From Pseudoalteromonas viridis (GTDB lineage Bacteria; Pseudomonadota; Gammaproteobacteria; Enterobacterales; Alteromonadaceae), in assembly GCF_017742995.1 (NCBI RefSeq), contig NZ_CP072426.1, positions 310,001 to 374,000 of the forward strand: a DNA stretch of 64,000 nt, written 5' to 3'. Position 1 is the first letter of the stretch. Each line of letters opens with the position of its first letter. This document shows, one piece after another, positions 1 to 7,751 of the stretch. A program made the translations under genes and the position numbers. The notes beneath the pieces are model-generated. The model searched no databases, had not been told where the DNA came from, and was given only the letters and a program-made list of their open reading frames with translations.

Positions 1-311
1 GTTCTATCTACCCTGATGATGAAATAACCGACAATAAGCTGAAAGCATTAAGAAGGGACATGACTACAACGATGAAAGACCTTATCGAAAAAGGGGCTAT
101 CTCTGAGTATCATATTTCCAATGTTAAAGATGATAAGAGCGGTAAAATTATCGATTATGTGTATGAAATGCATCCATCTGCACAGTTCTGTGATGAAATA
201 TTAGCATTAAATAAACACAATAAGCGCATTGAAATACAAGGTGGCAAGCGAATTGTGGAAAATGCTGAAGTCATTGATGAAGATACGCTTGAAGAAATCG
301 TAAAGAAATAA
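1..311 (+). CDS. C-terminal part of an unrecognised protein, possibly a replication initiator (partial)
   Basis: The reading frame is open from the first full codon at position 3, so this is the 3' end of a gene that begins left of the window; the first Met at 60 is probably internal. The visible 102 residues form a helix, a basic turn and a beta-hairpin-like stretch (KGAISEYHISNV, then KIIDYVYEMHPSAQF), which resembles the second winged helix of plasmid or chromid Rep proteins. That resemblance is an impression, not a family match. A short hairpin terminator follows the stop. If this is a Rep protein, the window begins beside a replication origin, which would matter for the Tus/Ter-like system next door. 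Confidence 0.45.
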   Translation, partial: SIYPDDEITDNKLKALRRDMTTTMKDLIEKGAISEYHISNVKDDKSGKIIDYVYEMHPSAQFCDEILALNKHNKRIEIQGGKRIVENAEVIDEDTLEEIVKK

Positions 312-337
312 CACTTAGGCTTTATCATTTGTCTAAT

Positions 338-361
338 GAGAGCGTGTGTTAACGCTCTTTG
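338..361 (+). terminator. Hairpin terminator after the partial gene
   Basis: AGAGCGT (339-345) pairs with ACGCTCT (352-358) around a 6-nt loop and is followed by a short T run. It lies 27 bases after the stop codon of the partial gene. Confidence 0.5.
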
Positions 362-476
362 GAAGCGACTAATTACAAGCTAGTTATGAAATATTGAATA
401 TTATTATGTTAAATCTCAGGTGGTACTAATATTTTGTGTACTCAAACCAGTTATGAGCTGTCTTCAGTTATTTTAT

Positions 477-487
477 GATGTGTTCTT
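477..487 (+). other. Ter-like motif, leftmost copy
   Basis: GATGTGTTCTT, preceded by AT and followed by TAA. It precedes the repeat array by 178 bp. The sequence between it and the next copy only weakly resembles the array units, so this may be a decayed first unit. Its role as a Tus-binding site is inferred from the neighbouring tus-like gene. Confidence 0.55.
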
Positions 488-654
488 TAAAGGGCCACGT
501 ACTTAAGGGCCTATGTTATGAAAACGATGTGGTAGTTGTTTGCAGGCTTTTGCTGATCTGACATATTAGAGCAATAGACTATTTCACTGATAGGCAATAA
601 TCTGAATCTTTGTATTTCTTTACAGGTCTAAATTATTAAGATTCATTTTTTAAT

Positions 655-2298
655 GATGTGTTCCTAGATTGACAGATCGTGCATTGAACTCTGGGGGTAT
701 TTAACTGGATTGCTCAAATAGAATACAGGGCATAGTTTGTGAGGCAATGACTCAGATGTTTGTGTCTTTGCGGGGATCTGCATTAATTTGATTTCTCTAT
801 TTAAATGATGTGTTCTTTTAGAGTGATGGGGTGACGTACTGGCCGGGGGGCTGATCGGCTTCATTAAAAGAGAGGGCAGCTTCTTGTGAGGCGACAATTC
901 GGAACACTGCGTTTTTGTATGTATTTGGCTTAGTTAGATTCGCCTAACAAAAGATGTGTTCTTTTGGTGTGGTGACTTACTGGCCGGGGTATTGATCGGC
1001 TTCATTAAAAGAAAGGGCAGCTTCTTGTGAGGCAACAATTTGGAACGCTGCATTTTTGTATGTATTTGGCTTAGTTAGATTCGTCTAACTAATGATGTGT
1101 TCTTAAGCGCGATAATGGTCGAATAGAACTCAGGGAGGGTTTAACAGGATGGCTGAATTGATTAAACAAAGTAAAGGGTATAGTCTGGAAGGTAATGACT
1201 CGGATGTGTGTGTTTTTGCGGGGATCTCAATGAATTTGATTTCTCTATTAAAATGATGTGTTCTTCTAGAGTGGTGGGGTGATTTGCTGATTGATCGGCT
1301 TCATTAAAAGAAAGGGCAGCTTCTTGTAAGGTAACAATTCGGAAAACTGCATTTTTGTATGAATCTGGCTTGTTGATGCTCCACAATTTAATGATGTGTT
1401 CCTGGGTTGGATGATGGTGCATAGAACTCAGGGGGTATTTAACTGGATTGCTCAAATAGAATACAGGGCATAGTCTGGAAGGCAATGGTTCGGATGTGTG
1501 TGTTTTTGCGGGGATCTCAATAAATTTGATTTCTCTATTTAAATGATGTGTTCTTATAGAGTGGAGGGGTGGCTTGCTGATTGATCGGCTTCATTAAAAG
1601 AAACGGCATCGCTTTGGGAGGCAACAATTCGGAACACGGTGTTTTTGTATGAATCTGGCTTGTTGATGCTCCACAATTTAATGATGTGTTCCTGGGCTGG
1701 GTGATGGTGCATAGATCTCAGGGGGGTATTTAACTGGATTGCTCAAATTGAGTACAGGGCATAGCCTGGAAGGCTATGGTTCGGATGTGTGTGTTTTTGC
1801 GGAGATCTCAATGAATTTGATTTCTTTATATAAATGATGTGTTCTTTTAGAGTGGCAAGGTGATTTGCGGCCGGGTGACTGATCGGCGTTATTAAACGAA
1901 AGGGTAGCTTCTTGTGAGGCAACAGTTTGGAAAGCAGCGTTTTTGTATGAATCTGGCATGTTTTGGATTATCAATATTATGATGTGTTCTTAAGTGGGTT
2001 GATGGTCGTATAGAACTCAGGAGGGTATTTAACAGGGTTGCTCAAATAGAATACAGAGCATAGCCTCGAAGGCAATGACTCGGATATCTTTGTTTTTTCG
2101 GGGATTTGAGTTAATTTGATTTCTCTATTTAAATGATGTGTTTCTTAATCTACAACTGGATGCATAGAACTTCATGATGACTTACCTTCAAAGTTGCTGA
2201 ACTGATACCGGGGGTTCCCTGAAGGTGATAACCTGGGCGGCTATCTTGTTGTATGAATCTGGATTATCTACGATTACTTCTTTTAATGAAGTGTTCTT
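655..2298 (+). repeat. Tandem array of Ter-like motifs in 138-164 bp units
   Basis: Twelve copies of GATGTGTTCYT or a one-change variant start at 655, 807, 953, 1094, 1255, 1393, 1545, 1683, 1836, 1981, 2145 (one extra T) and 2288 (GAAGTGTTCTT), all on the + strand. Spacings run from 138 to 164 bp. The DNA between motifs is also repeated, in two types. Type A follows 655, 1094, 1393, 1683 and 1981 and contains TTTAACTGGATTGCTCAAAT-like and TTTTTGCGGGGATCT blocks. Type B follows 807, 953, 1255, 1545 and 1836 and contains GATCGGCTTCATTAAAAG and TTTTTGTATG blocks. A and B share a weaker common core, and the unit at 2145 is a divergent relative. Minus-strand reading frames across the array are short and shift between units, so I regard it as non-coding. 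It ends 225 bp from the 3' end of the tus-like gene. A fork-barrier function is inference. Confidence 0.8.
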
Positions 2299-2522
2299 AT
2301 GGTATCTGACGCTAAGATATAAAACAGATGACAGTGTCTGTTTTTAAAGCCATCCGTATTATCTGAATCTACGTTGTTTGATGGTGTAGACTCAGATGGA
2401 GTATTTACTTAGGTTTAGTAAAAGAAAGCGCGCTTTTTATACATTAATATCACGCCCCTTAACAGAAAATAAAAGCACAAGTTATTGATCTATAATCGAA
2501 TTAGATTGATAACTTCTTTTAG

Positions 2523-3395
2523 TCAGCTTTCTGTTTTTTCGAGATAGATTCTTTCGATTAGATAGTTGTACTCTTTTTTTCTCGGGTCGCTATCATCTCG
2601 CATATAATTATTAAGCTCACCTATCTTAGTCTCATCTTGTGGGTTTAATAACACAAAAGGAAGTGCGCCACTCACATGATATCTATTTTTAGCGCTAAAT
2701 CTAACATTTACTTCCGGACTCACTCTAGTTGGCCTTCTTATTCTTAGCTTTGAAGTGGATGGCAAACTTGAAACTCTGATTTTCTCTTGTTCTAGTAGTG
2801 CCTGCCAGCTTTGCTGGTCGATTGCTCGCGGGTTCGTGTACTGAGAAGACCTTTGGAGTATTTCTAAGGCTGCTTTCTTTGAAAGTGATTTAGTGGAGTG
2901 TTTAGTCATCCAAGTAAAACGAACAGAGTACGGAATAGATTGTTCAAAATGGATCTTCCTATATGCCGCGAGTGTTACTAGGCCAGGTATGGCGCTGTGA
3001 ACGGCTTCGAATCGGGCGTCATTATTTGCAATTTCGAGAACAAGTTCCTTAAATGCTTCTTTCGCAAGGTTTACTTCGATAAGCCTGTTTTTCAACTCAT
3101 CATTGGGATCATTAACAAGAATGATACCGGGGTGTCTGGTTAATACTTTTCCACTTTCTTTTTTATCAATGAAAAGGTCTTTGTATGAGGCAAGACAGTT
3201 AGCCAGAGCCGAATCGCCGGTAATTTTTTCTACATTAATATTTTCTGGAGCTGAAAGTTCGTCTTTTTTCTGGACAGGGGGGAGTTTATAGTAGCAAGCT
3301 TTTTTTACGTCTGCCTGCTTGATTTCTTCGCATAACAGAGATACCTGGTCAAATAGATAATCAAAATGAGAACGTATTGAAAGTTTGTTTTTCAT
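2523..3395 (-). CDS. tus: Tus-family replication terminus site-binding protein
   Basis: Tus binds Ter DNA as a monomer and blocks the replicative helicase from one side only. The 290-residue product aligns along its length with E. coli Tus (309 aa). The clearest blocks are ARFEAVHSAIPGLVTLAAYR (residues 127-146), VRFTWMTKH (158-166), SKLRIRRPTRVSP (215-227) and a C-terminal IGELNNY. The residues that form the cytosine-6 lock pocket in E. coli Tus (Ile79, Phe140, His144, Gly149, Tyr156) correspond to Ile76, Phe129, His133, Gly138 and Tyr145 here, so the locking mechanism should be intact. The basic RIRRPTR strand matches the DNA-contacting KIKRPVK strand. The gene stands alone beside the Ter-like array and has one more motif 132 bp upstream of its start. 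Family assignment is secure on sequence memory; no alignment was run. Confidence 0.9.
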   Translation of the reverse strand: MKNKLSIRSHFDYLFDQVSLLCEEIKQADVKKACYYKLPPVQKKDELSAPENINVEKITGDSALANCLASYKDLFIDKKESGKVLTRHPGIILVNDPNDELKNRLIEVNLAKEAFKELVLEIANNDARFEAVHSAIPGLVTLAAYRKIHFEQSIPYSVRFTWMTKHSTKSLSKKAALEILQRSSQYTNPRAIDQQSWQALLEQEKIRVSSLPSTSKLRIRRPTRVSPEVNVRFSAKNRYHVSGALPFVLLNPQDETKIGELNNYMRDDSDPRKKEYNYLIERIYLEKTES

Positions 3396-3424
3396 AGCAC
3401 TAAACCAGTGTTACATAAGTGGTT

Positions 3425-3456
3425 ATTATACATCTTATTAATTGAAAAATTAATAA
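3425..3456 (-). promoter_or_regulatory. Likely tus promoter with an inverted repeat
   Basis: On the minus strand a TATAAT hexamer (3425-3430) lies about 30 bases before the start codon. Immediately upstream is a perfect inverted repeat, TTATTAATT (3435-3443) and AATTAATAA (3448-3456), separated by GAAA. It occupies the space from the -10 region to the expected -35 region, where a repressor would compete with RNA polymerase. No strong -35 hexamer is visible. Confidence 0.45.
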
Positions 3457-3526
3457 ATGATTGACGGTTAGCTTTTAATATATAGCAGCTCAATGTTGAG
3501 AAATACGTTTTTATCTTTAAAAGTAT

Positions 3527-3537
3527 GATGTGTTCCT
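3527..3537 (+). other. Ter-like motif upstream of tus
   Basis: GATGTGTTCCT preceded by GTAT. It lies 132 bp upstream of the tus start codon and about 70 bp upstream of the probable -35 region. In E. coli, TerB sits in the tus promoter and Tus represses itself; here the site is further away, so the parallel is only suggestive. Confidence 0.6.
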
Positions 3538-3540
3538 TTT

Positions 3541-5295
3541 ATTCTAGTTAAGTTTTTGATTTAAAGCAAGTGAAAGTCGTTCTCCGTTTTACAAGATTGG
3601 TGGAGGTATAGTCTCAAAAGTACAGTGTAACTATAAATAATAGCAGTCCAGATGAGGTTGTATGAGTATTCTCTGAGAGAGTAAGTGTTAAAACTTACGC
3701 TCTATATGAAGGTTATACCCTTACGGTCTAAACCTTGTAAAAACACTATACAAATAATTAGGTAAGACTCATAGCAATGGTAATCGCTAGCCAAAAAGTT
3801 TAAAAACAGCTTTTGTGGTTTGACATCTTTAGTAGCTAGTACATTAAAAAATGCATATCTGCTTATAAAATTGAGCCTGCTAACGCGTCGATAGATTAAA
3901 GAAGGATTTTAAAATTAGTATTGTGGAAAAGCTTCCCACAATGCTTGTAAAAAACCCAGCTTAATTCACTAGAACAATACCAAGTGTAGTAACCAGTTTG
4001 CCAGAGCACTTAAAAATAGGATTTAAAAAAACGATAAATATCATTCCGCATCTCGGTGAATTCAGTTGTTCATAACGAGAACGGAGAGTCAGTATTTAAG
4101 TCAATATTATTCTGACCTTACGTCATTCCGTCAAATCGCTAAACTGAATCAGCCTTGTGTTCTCAGATTTAAAAGGCAGACATAGCGACTTAACTTAGAA
4201 AAGTAGGTTTCACTAACTTCCGTGATTTAAACAAAGTATTGATCGTCTATTGTAACACTCATATTTGATTTTCTAGCGGTGCGCTGACTTTACTAGCGGT
4301 ACTTGTCTATTAGTGCTGAAAAGCACTTAATCAATGAAGTTGCTTGATTCGGAGCCAAAAACTTATCGTTGTCCAATCGTTCGTTATAGGACGATCTCAA
4401 TTATATCAGGAAGCTTGATATCTTGATTGACAAGAAAGCCTAGAAAGCATTCGGGATTAGTAAGTAGAAATGTTAGGAAATAGGGGTGAATGAACGCCTT
4501 ACCTGGTGAAAGTTACACTTCGGCGTTAGTGCAAGTATGTGCTAAATCCTGTGTATTGAGTTGCCCCAAATTTTTGTAGCTGTTCCATTAGTTCGGGAGA
4601 CTTAGCTCTTCAGTCCATTTCATTCGACCGAATGTTCAGCCCGTACTTATGATGCAAAGGGCTATTATATAGGAGTCTCAGTCAAAAGAGCTAAGCATTT
4701 TTTACCACCAGTATGTAACATGCCGTCGGGTGAGGACAGAACTGTGCGCAACAGCATGATCATTTGACCAAAGCGTATTTTCAGCATTGAATGAATTCGG
4801 ACTAATTTTCATTGGAAGAAGCGGCTGATTGGATGTCAAGATGAAGTAGTGGACTTAACTTGCATACTTAAGAGGTGAGAAAATTGCGGTGCGTGTATGC
4901 CTGAGCATTAGGGAAAAGCTGAGATCATGGTATTACTAAAGCAACCTAAATTTGAGCACTTCTGGTTCAGGTTAAGCTAATCATATATATCATGTTTTGC
5001 AGAACGAGCTTATGACATAGTGTTTTACTTGTTTAGGAAATTGGAGACGCTTTGTTTGAACAAAACTGTTGTATTTCAGAAAGGCTTTAGAAAACCAACG
5101 AGCACTTAGTTTCTGATAATAGTCCCTACTTCTTAATCCTTACAATCAATTTAACATAACCTAGTTTTGACCTAAGCTATTCCTCTATTTCAGTAAGATG
5201 TATCTTCTACGAGTACATGTGCTCAAAATCTTAGCTGCTTGGAAGATAAGTCACACAGAATATTGTGATGCTAAGTTAATCTTGATAAGATTATT
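3541..5295. other. Gene-free 1.75 kb stretch
   Basis: I see no credible gene, RNA or tandem repeat here. Stops are frequent in all frames and no remaining ORF has a ribosome binding site or a recognisable family. It could be decayed sequence or a structural region near an origin or terminus. Confidence 0.5.
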
Positions 5296-5299
5296 GTAT

Positions 5300-5310
5300 G
5301 ATGTGTTCTT
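5300..5310 (+). other. Ter-like motif before the DAHP synthase gene
   Basis: GATGTGTTCTT preceded by GTAT and followed by TGA. It lies 102 bp upstream of the DAHP synthase start codon, in the same orientation as all other near-exact copies. Confidence 0.6.
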
Positions 5311-5411
5311 TGAATGAAATTATCCTTTAAATTCTTCGAAATATCCTTGAAGCTAGTGCGTCTATAAGGTACCTTGCCTTTGAGGTAACTAATGAGGAAT
5401 GAGGAAAAAAT

Positions 5412-6767
5412 ATGAAGCCTTGGAGTCCAGATAGCTGGAGAGATCACCCGATAGTTCAGCAACCTGAATACCCGGATAAACTAGAACTGGAAACAGTTGA
5501 AAAACAAATTAATGCAGCACCCCCTTTAGTTTTTGCAGAAGAGACCAGAAGTCTTTACAAAAGCCTTGCTGATGTATGTGAGGGTAAAGCCTTCTTGCTT
5601 CAGGGTGGCGATTGCGCAGAGTCTTTTGCCGACTTTAGTGCAACCAGTATCAGAGATACGTTTAAGACCTTACTACAAATGGCCGTAGTGCTTACTTATG
5701 GTGGTAAATGCCCGGTCGTCAAAATTGCAAGAATGGCTGGACAGTATGCTAAACCACGTTCGTCAGACTTCGAAACCATTAACGGTGTCGCTTTACCTTC
5801 GTACCGAGGAGATATTGTAAACAGTTTTGAGTTTACCGAAGAGGCACGTATACCAGATCCTAAGCGATTGCTAACAGCATATCATCACAGTGCTTCCACG
5901 TTGAACTTACTGCGTGCGTTTGCTCAGGGTGGTTTAGCCGATTTACATCAGGTGAGCCGTTGGAACATGAGCTTTGTTGCGGCAAACCCAATGAAAGAGA
6001 AGTTCCAGCAACTGGCTAACCGGATCCAAGAAGCATTAGAGTTTATGGAAGTGTGTGGTATTGATTCTTCTGTGGCGCCAAGCCTGAAAGAAACGCACCT
6101 CTATACATCGCATGAAGCTTTGCTATTGGGTTATGAGCAAGCGCTCACTCGCCGCGATCACCTCAGTGGAGACTGGTATGATTGTTCAGCGCACTTTGTT
6201 TGGATTGGTGAGCGTACGAGACAGCTAGATCATGCTCATATTGAGTTTTTCAGGGGAATTAAAAACCCAATTGGGGTGAAGGTTGGCCCAGGCATGAAGC
6301 CTGATGAACTAATTCAGCTAATCGACGCATTAAACCCAGACAATATCCCAGGTCGACTTACGTTGATCACGCGGATGGGGGCCGATGTTCTACCTGAAAA
6401 GCTACCAGCGCTTGTCAGAAAAGTGCAAGAAGAAGGCCGAAAAGTTGTGTGGAGCTCCGACCCGATGCACGGCAATACAGAGAAAGCCAGTACGGGATAT
6501 AAAACACGTAGTTTTAATAACATTTTGCGCGAAATTAGCCAGTTTTTTGCCGTTCACAAGGCCGAAGGCTCTTACCCTGGCGGTGTTCATCTTGAAATGA
6601 CGGGTCAGCACGTTACCGAATGTATTGGTGGTGCCTACGGCTTGTCAGATGAGGACCTGGCACAGCGTTATCGCACGCAATGCGATCCAAGGTTAAACGC
6701 AGATCAGGTTTTGGAGCTGGGTTTCCTGGTTGCAGATCTGCTAAAAGACGCGAGAAATCGAGTCTAG
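5412..6767 (+). CDS. Class II 3-deoxy-D-arabino-heptulosonate 7-phosphate synthase
   Basis: It condenses phosphoenolpyruvate with erythrose 4-phosphate in the first step of the shikimate pathway. The 451-residue length and the motifs QGGDCAESF (64-72) and [13 protein letters not shown] (104-116) are typical of the plant-like class II family, which is unrelated in sequence to E. coli AroF/G/H. The start is supported by a GAGGAA element 8 bases upstream. It is followed by a bidirectional hairpin terminator shared with the convergent ppsR gene. E. coli also has a DAHP synthase (aroH, class I) beside ppsR and ppsA, so this appears to be the same position filled by a different family. The link to PpsA makes sense because PpsA produces the PEP used here. 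Confidence 0.93.
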   Translation: MKPWSPDSWRDHPIVQQPEYPDKLELETVEKQINAAPPLVFAEETRSLYKSLADVCEGKAFLLQGGDCAESFADFSATSIRDTFKTLLQMAVVLTYGGKCPVVKIARMAGQYAKPRSSDFETINGVALPSYRGDIVNSFEFTEEARIPDPKRLLTAYHHSASTLNLLRAFAQGGLADLHQVSRWNMSFVAANPMKEKFQQLANRIQEALEFMEVCGIDSSVAPSLKETHLYTSHEALLLGYEQALTRRDHLSGDWYDCSAHFVWIGERTRQLDHAHIEFFRGIKNPIGVKVGPGMKPDELIQLIDALNPDNIPGRLTLITRMGADVLPEKLPALVRKVQEEGRKVVWSSDPMHGNTEKASTGYKTRSFNNILREISQFFAVHKAEGSYPGGVHLEMTGQHVTECIGGAYGLSDEDLAQRYRTQCDPRLNADQVLELGFLVADLLKDARNRV

Positions 6768-6778
6768 AATAAAAAGTA

Positions 6779-6803
6779 AGAGGCCCTGACAGGGCCTTTT
6801 TTA
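6779..6803. terminator. Bidirectional terminator between DAHP synthase and ppsR
   Basis: AGGCCCT (6781-6787) pairs with AGGGCCT (6791-6797) around GAC and is followed by a T run. It serves the upstream + strand gene and could also serve the minus-strand gene ending at 6801. Confidence 0.8.
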
Positions 6804-7610
6804 GTATTTACGTCTTTCCAGATCCGTTTCTGAAATTATTTTGGCGGATATTTCTTCAACCGAAAACTTGGTTGAGTTTAAATAAGCTATCTTGTTTTTC
6901 TTAAACAACATTTCGACTTCACGTACTTCTATTCTACACTGGCGAATAGATGCATACCGCGAATTTGCCATACGCTCTTGTCTGATAGCTGACAAGCGTT
7001 CGGGGTCTATCGTTAGACCAAATATTTTATGCTTAAAGGGCAATAAACACTTAGGCAGAGCACCTTTTTCCAAGTCATCTTCTGTCATAGGGTAATTTGC
7101 AGCCTTAATACCATATTGCAACGCTAGGTATAAACTAGTCGGAGTCTTACCACTGCGGCTCACGCCGACCAAAATGATATCTGCTTTTTCATAATCCTTT
7201 ACATTCGCGCCATCGTCATTGGCCAGAGCGTAATTCACCGCATCAATCCTGAAATCATATGTTGCCTCATGAATGCTGTGCGTCCTGTGTACTTTTGGTA
7301 CTGGTGCAACTTTTAACTCTCTTTTTACGATTTCGCTCGAATACGACAAAAAGTCGTAGCAAACACCATCAGAAGCCAAAATAATATCGGATAGAACGGG
7401 GTTTACAAACGTGAAAAACACGAGCGGTTTCTCGCCGCTAGACTGTGCGGTTGAGTTAATTAGCTCTTTGATTTTTTGTGCTTTATCAACTGTCTCAACA
7501 AATGGTATGGTCTTATGATTAAAATCTACAGGAAACATAGATAAAGTCGCGTGGCCGAATACTTCTGATGTAATCGCCGTCCCGTCTGATATATAAAATG
7601 CAGTTCTCAT
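6801..7610 (-). CDS. ppsR: Phosphoenolpyruvate synthase regulatory protein (bifunctional kinase/pyrophosphorylase)
   Basis: This DUF299 protein uses ADP to phosphorylate, and phosphate to dephosphorylate, a threonine next to the catalytic histidine of PEP synthase, switching it off and on. The 269-residue length fits, and the P-loop GVSRSGKT is at residues 149-156. N-terminal FYISDGTAITSE is also typical. It is divergent from ppsA with a 141-bp spacer that must contain both promoters. Its partner PpsA is the neighbouring gene, which supports the assignment. Confidence 0.95.
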   Translation of the reverse strand: MRTAFYISDGTAITSEVFGHATLSMFPVDFNHKTIPFVETVDKAQKIKELINSTAQSSGEKPLVFFTFVNPVLSDIILASDGVCYDFLSYSSEIVKRELKVAPVPKVHRTHSIHEATYDFRIDAVNYALANDDGANVKDYEKADIILVGVSRSGKTPTSLYLALQYGIKAANYPMTEDDLEKGALPKCLLPFKHKIFGLTIDPERLSAIRQERMANSRYASIRQCRIEVREVEMLFKKNKIAYLNSTKFSVEEISAKIISETDLERRKY

Positions 7611-7751
7611 TTTAACCTTTAAATTACTTTTTTAGTATTTTTTCGCGTCGCGGTTTACGTCGCTATGCTTTAAGTTGTAGAATGCCTTCGACCTATAGGA
7701 AGGTCAATTTTTCTCTCACATTAAATACAATTTGTTTTTGGAGACAGTTCC

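Noticed and set aside
664..1974. Minus-strand ORFs of 66-107 codons inside the repeat array, sharing peptide segments such as SYKNA and HSKRTHHL
   Set aside because: They arise from the repeated DNA; unit lengths are not multiples of three, so frames shift between units, and there are no ribosome binding sites.
655..2298. CRISPR array, integron attC array or origin iterons
   Set aside because: Units are 138-164 bp with an 11-bp exact core, not 25-40 bp repeats with unique spacers; no cas or integrase IntI gene is present; iterons are about 20 bp and closely packed. GTTAG/CTAAC pairs occur in only two units.
6801..7610. Predicted overlapping ORFs within ppsA, DAHP synthase and chitinase genes on the opposite strand
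   Set aside because: They are frame shadows of well-supported genes, without start signals or family resemblance.
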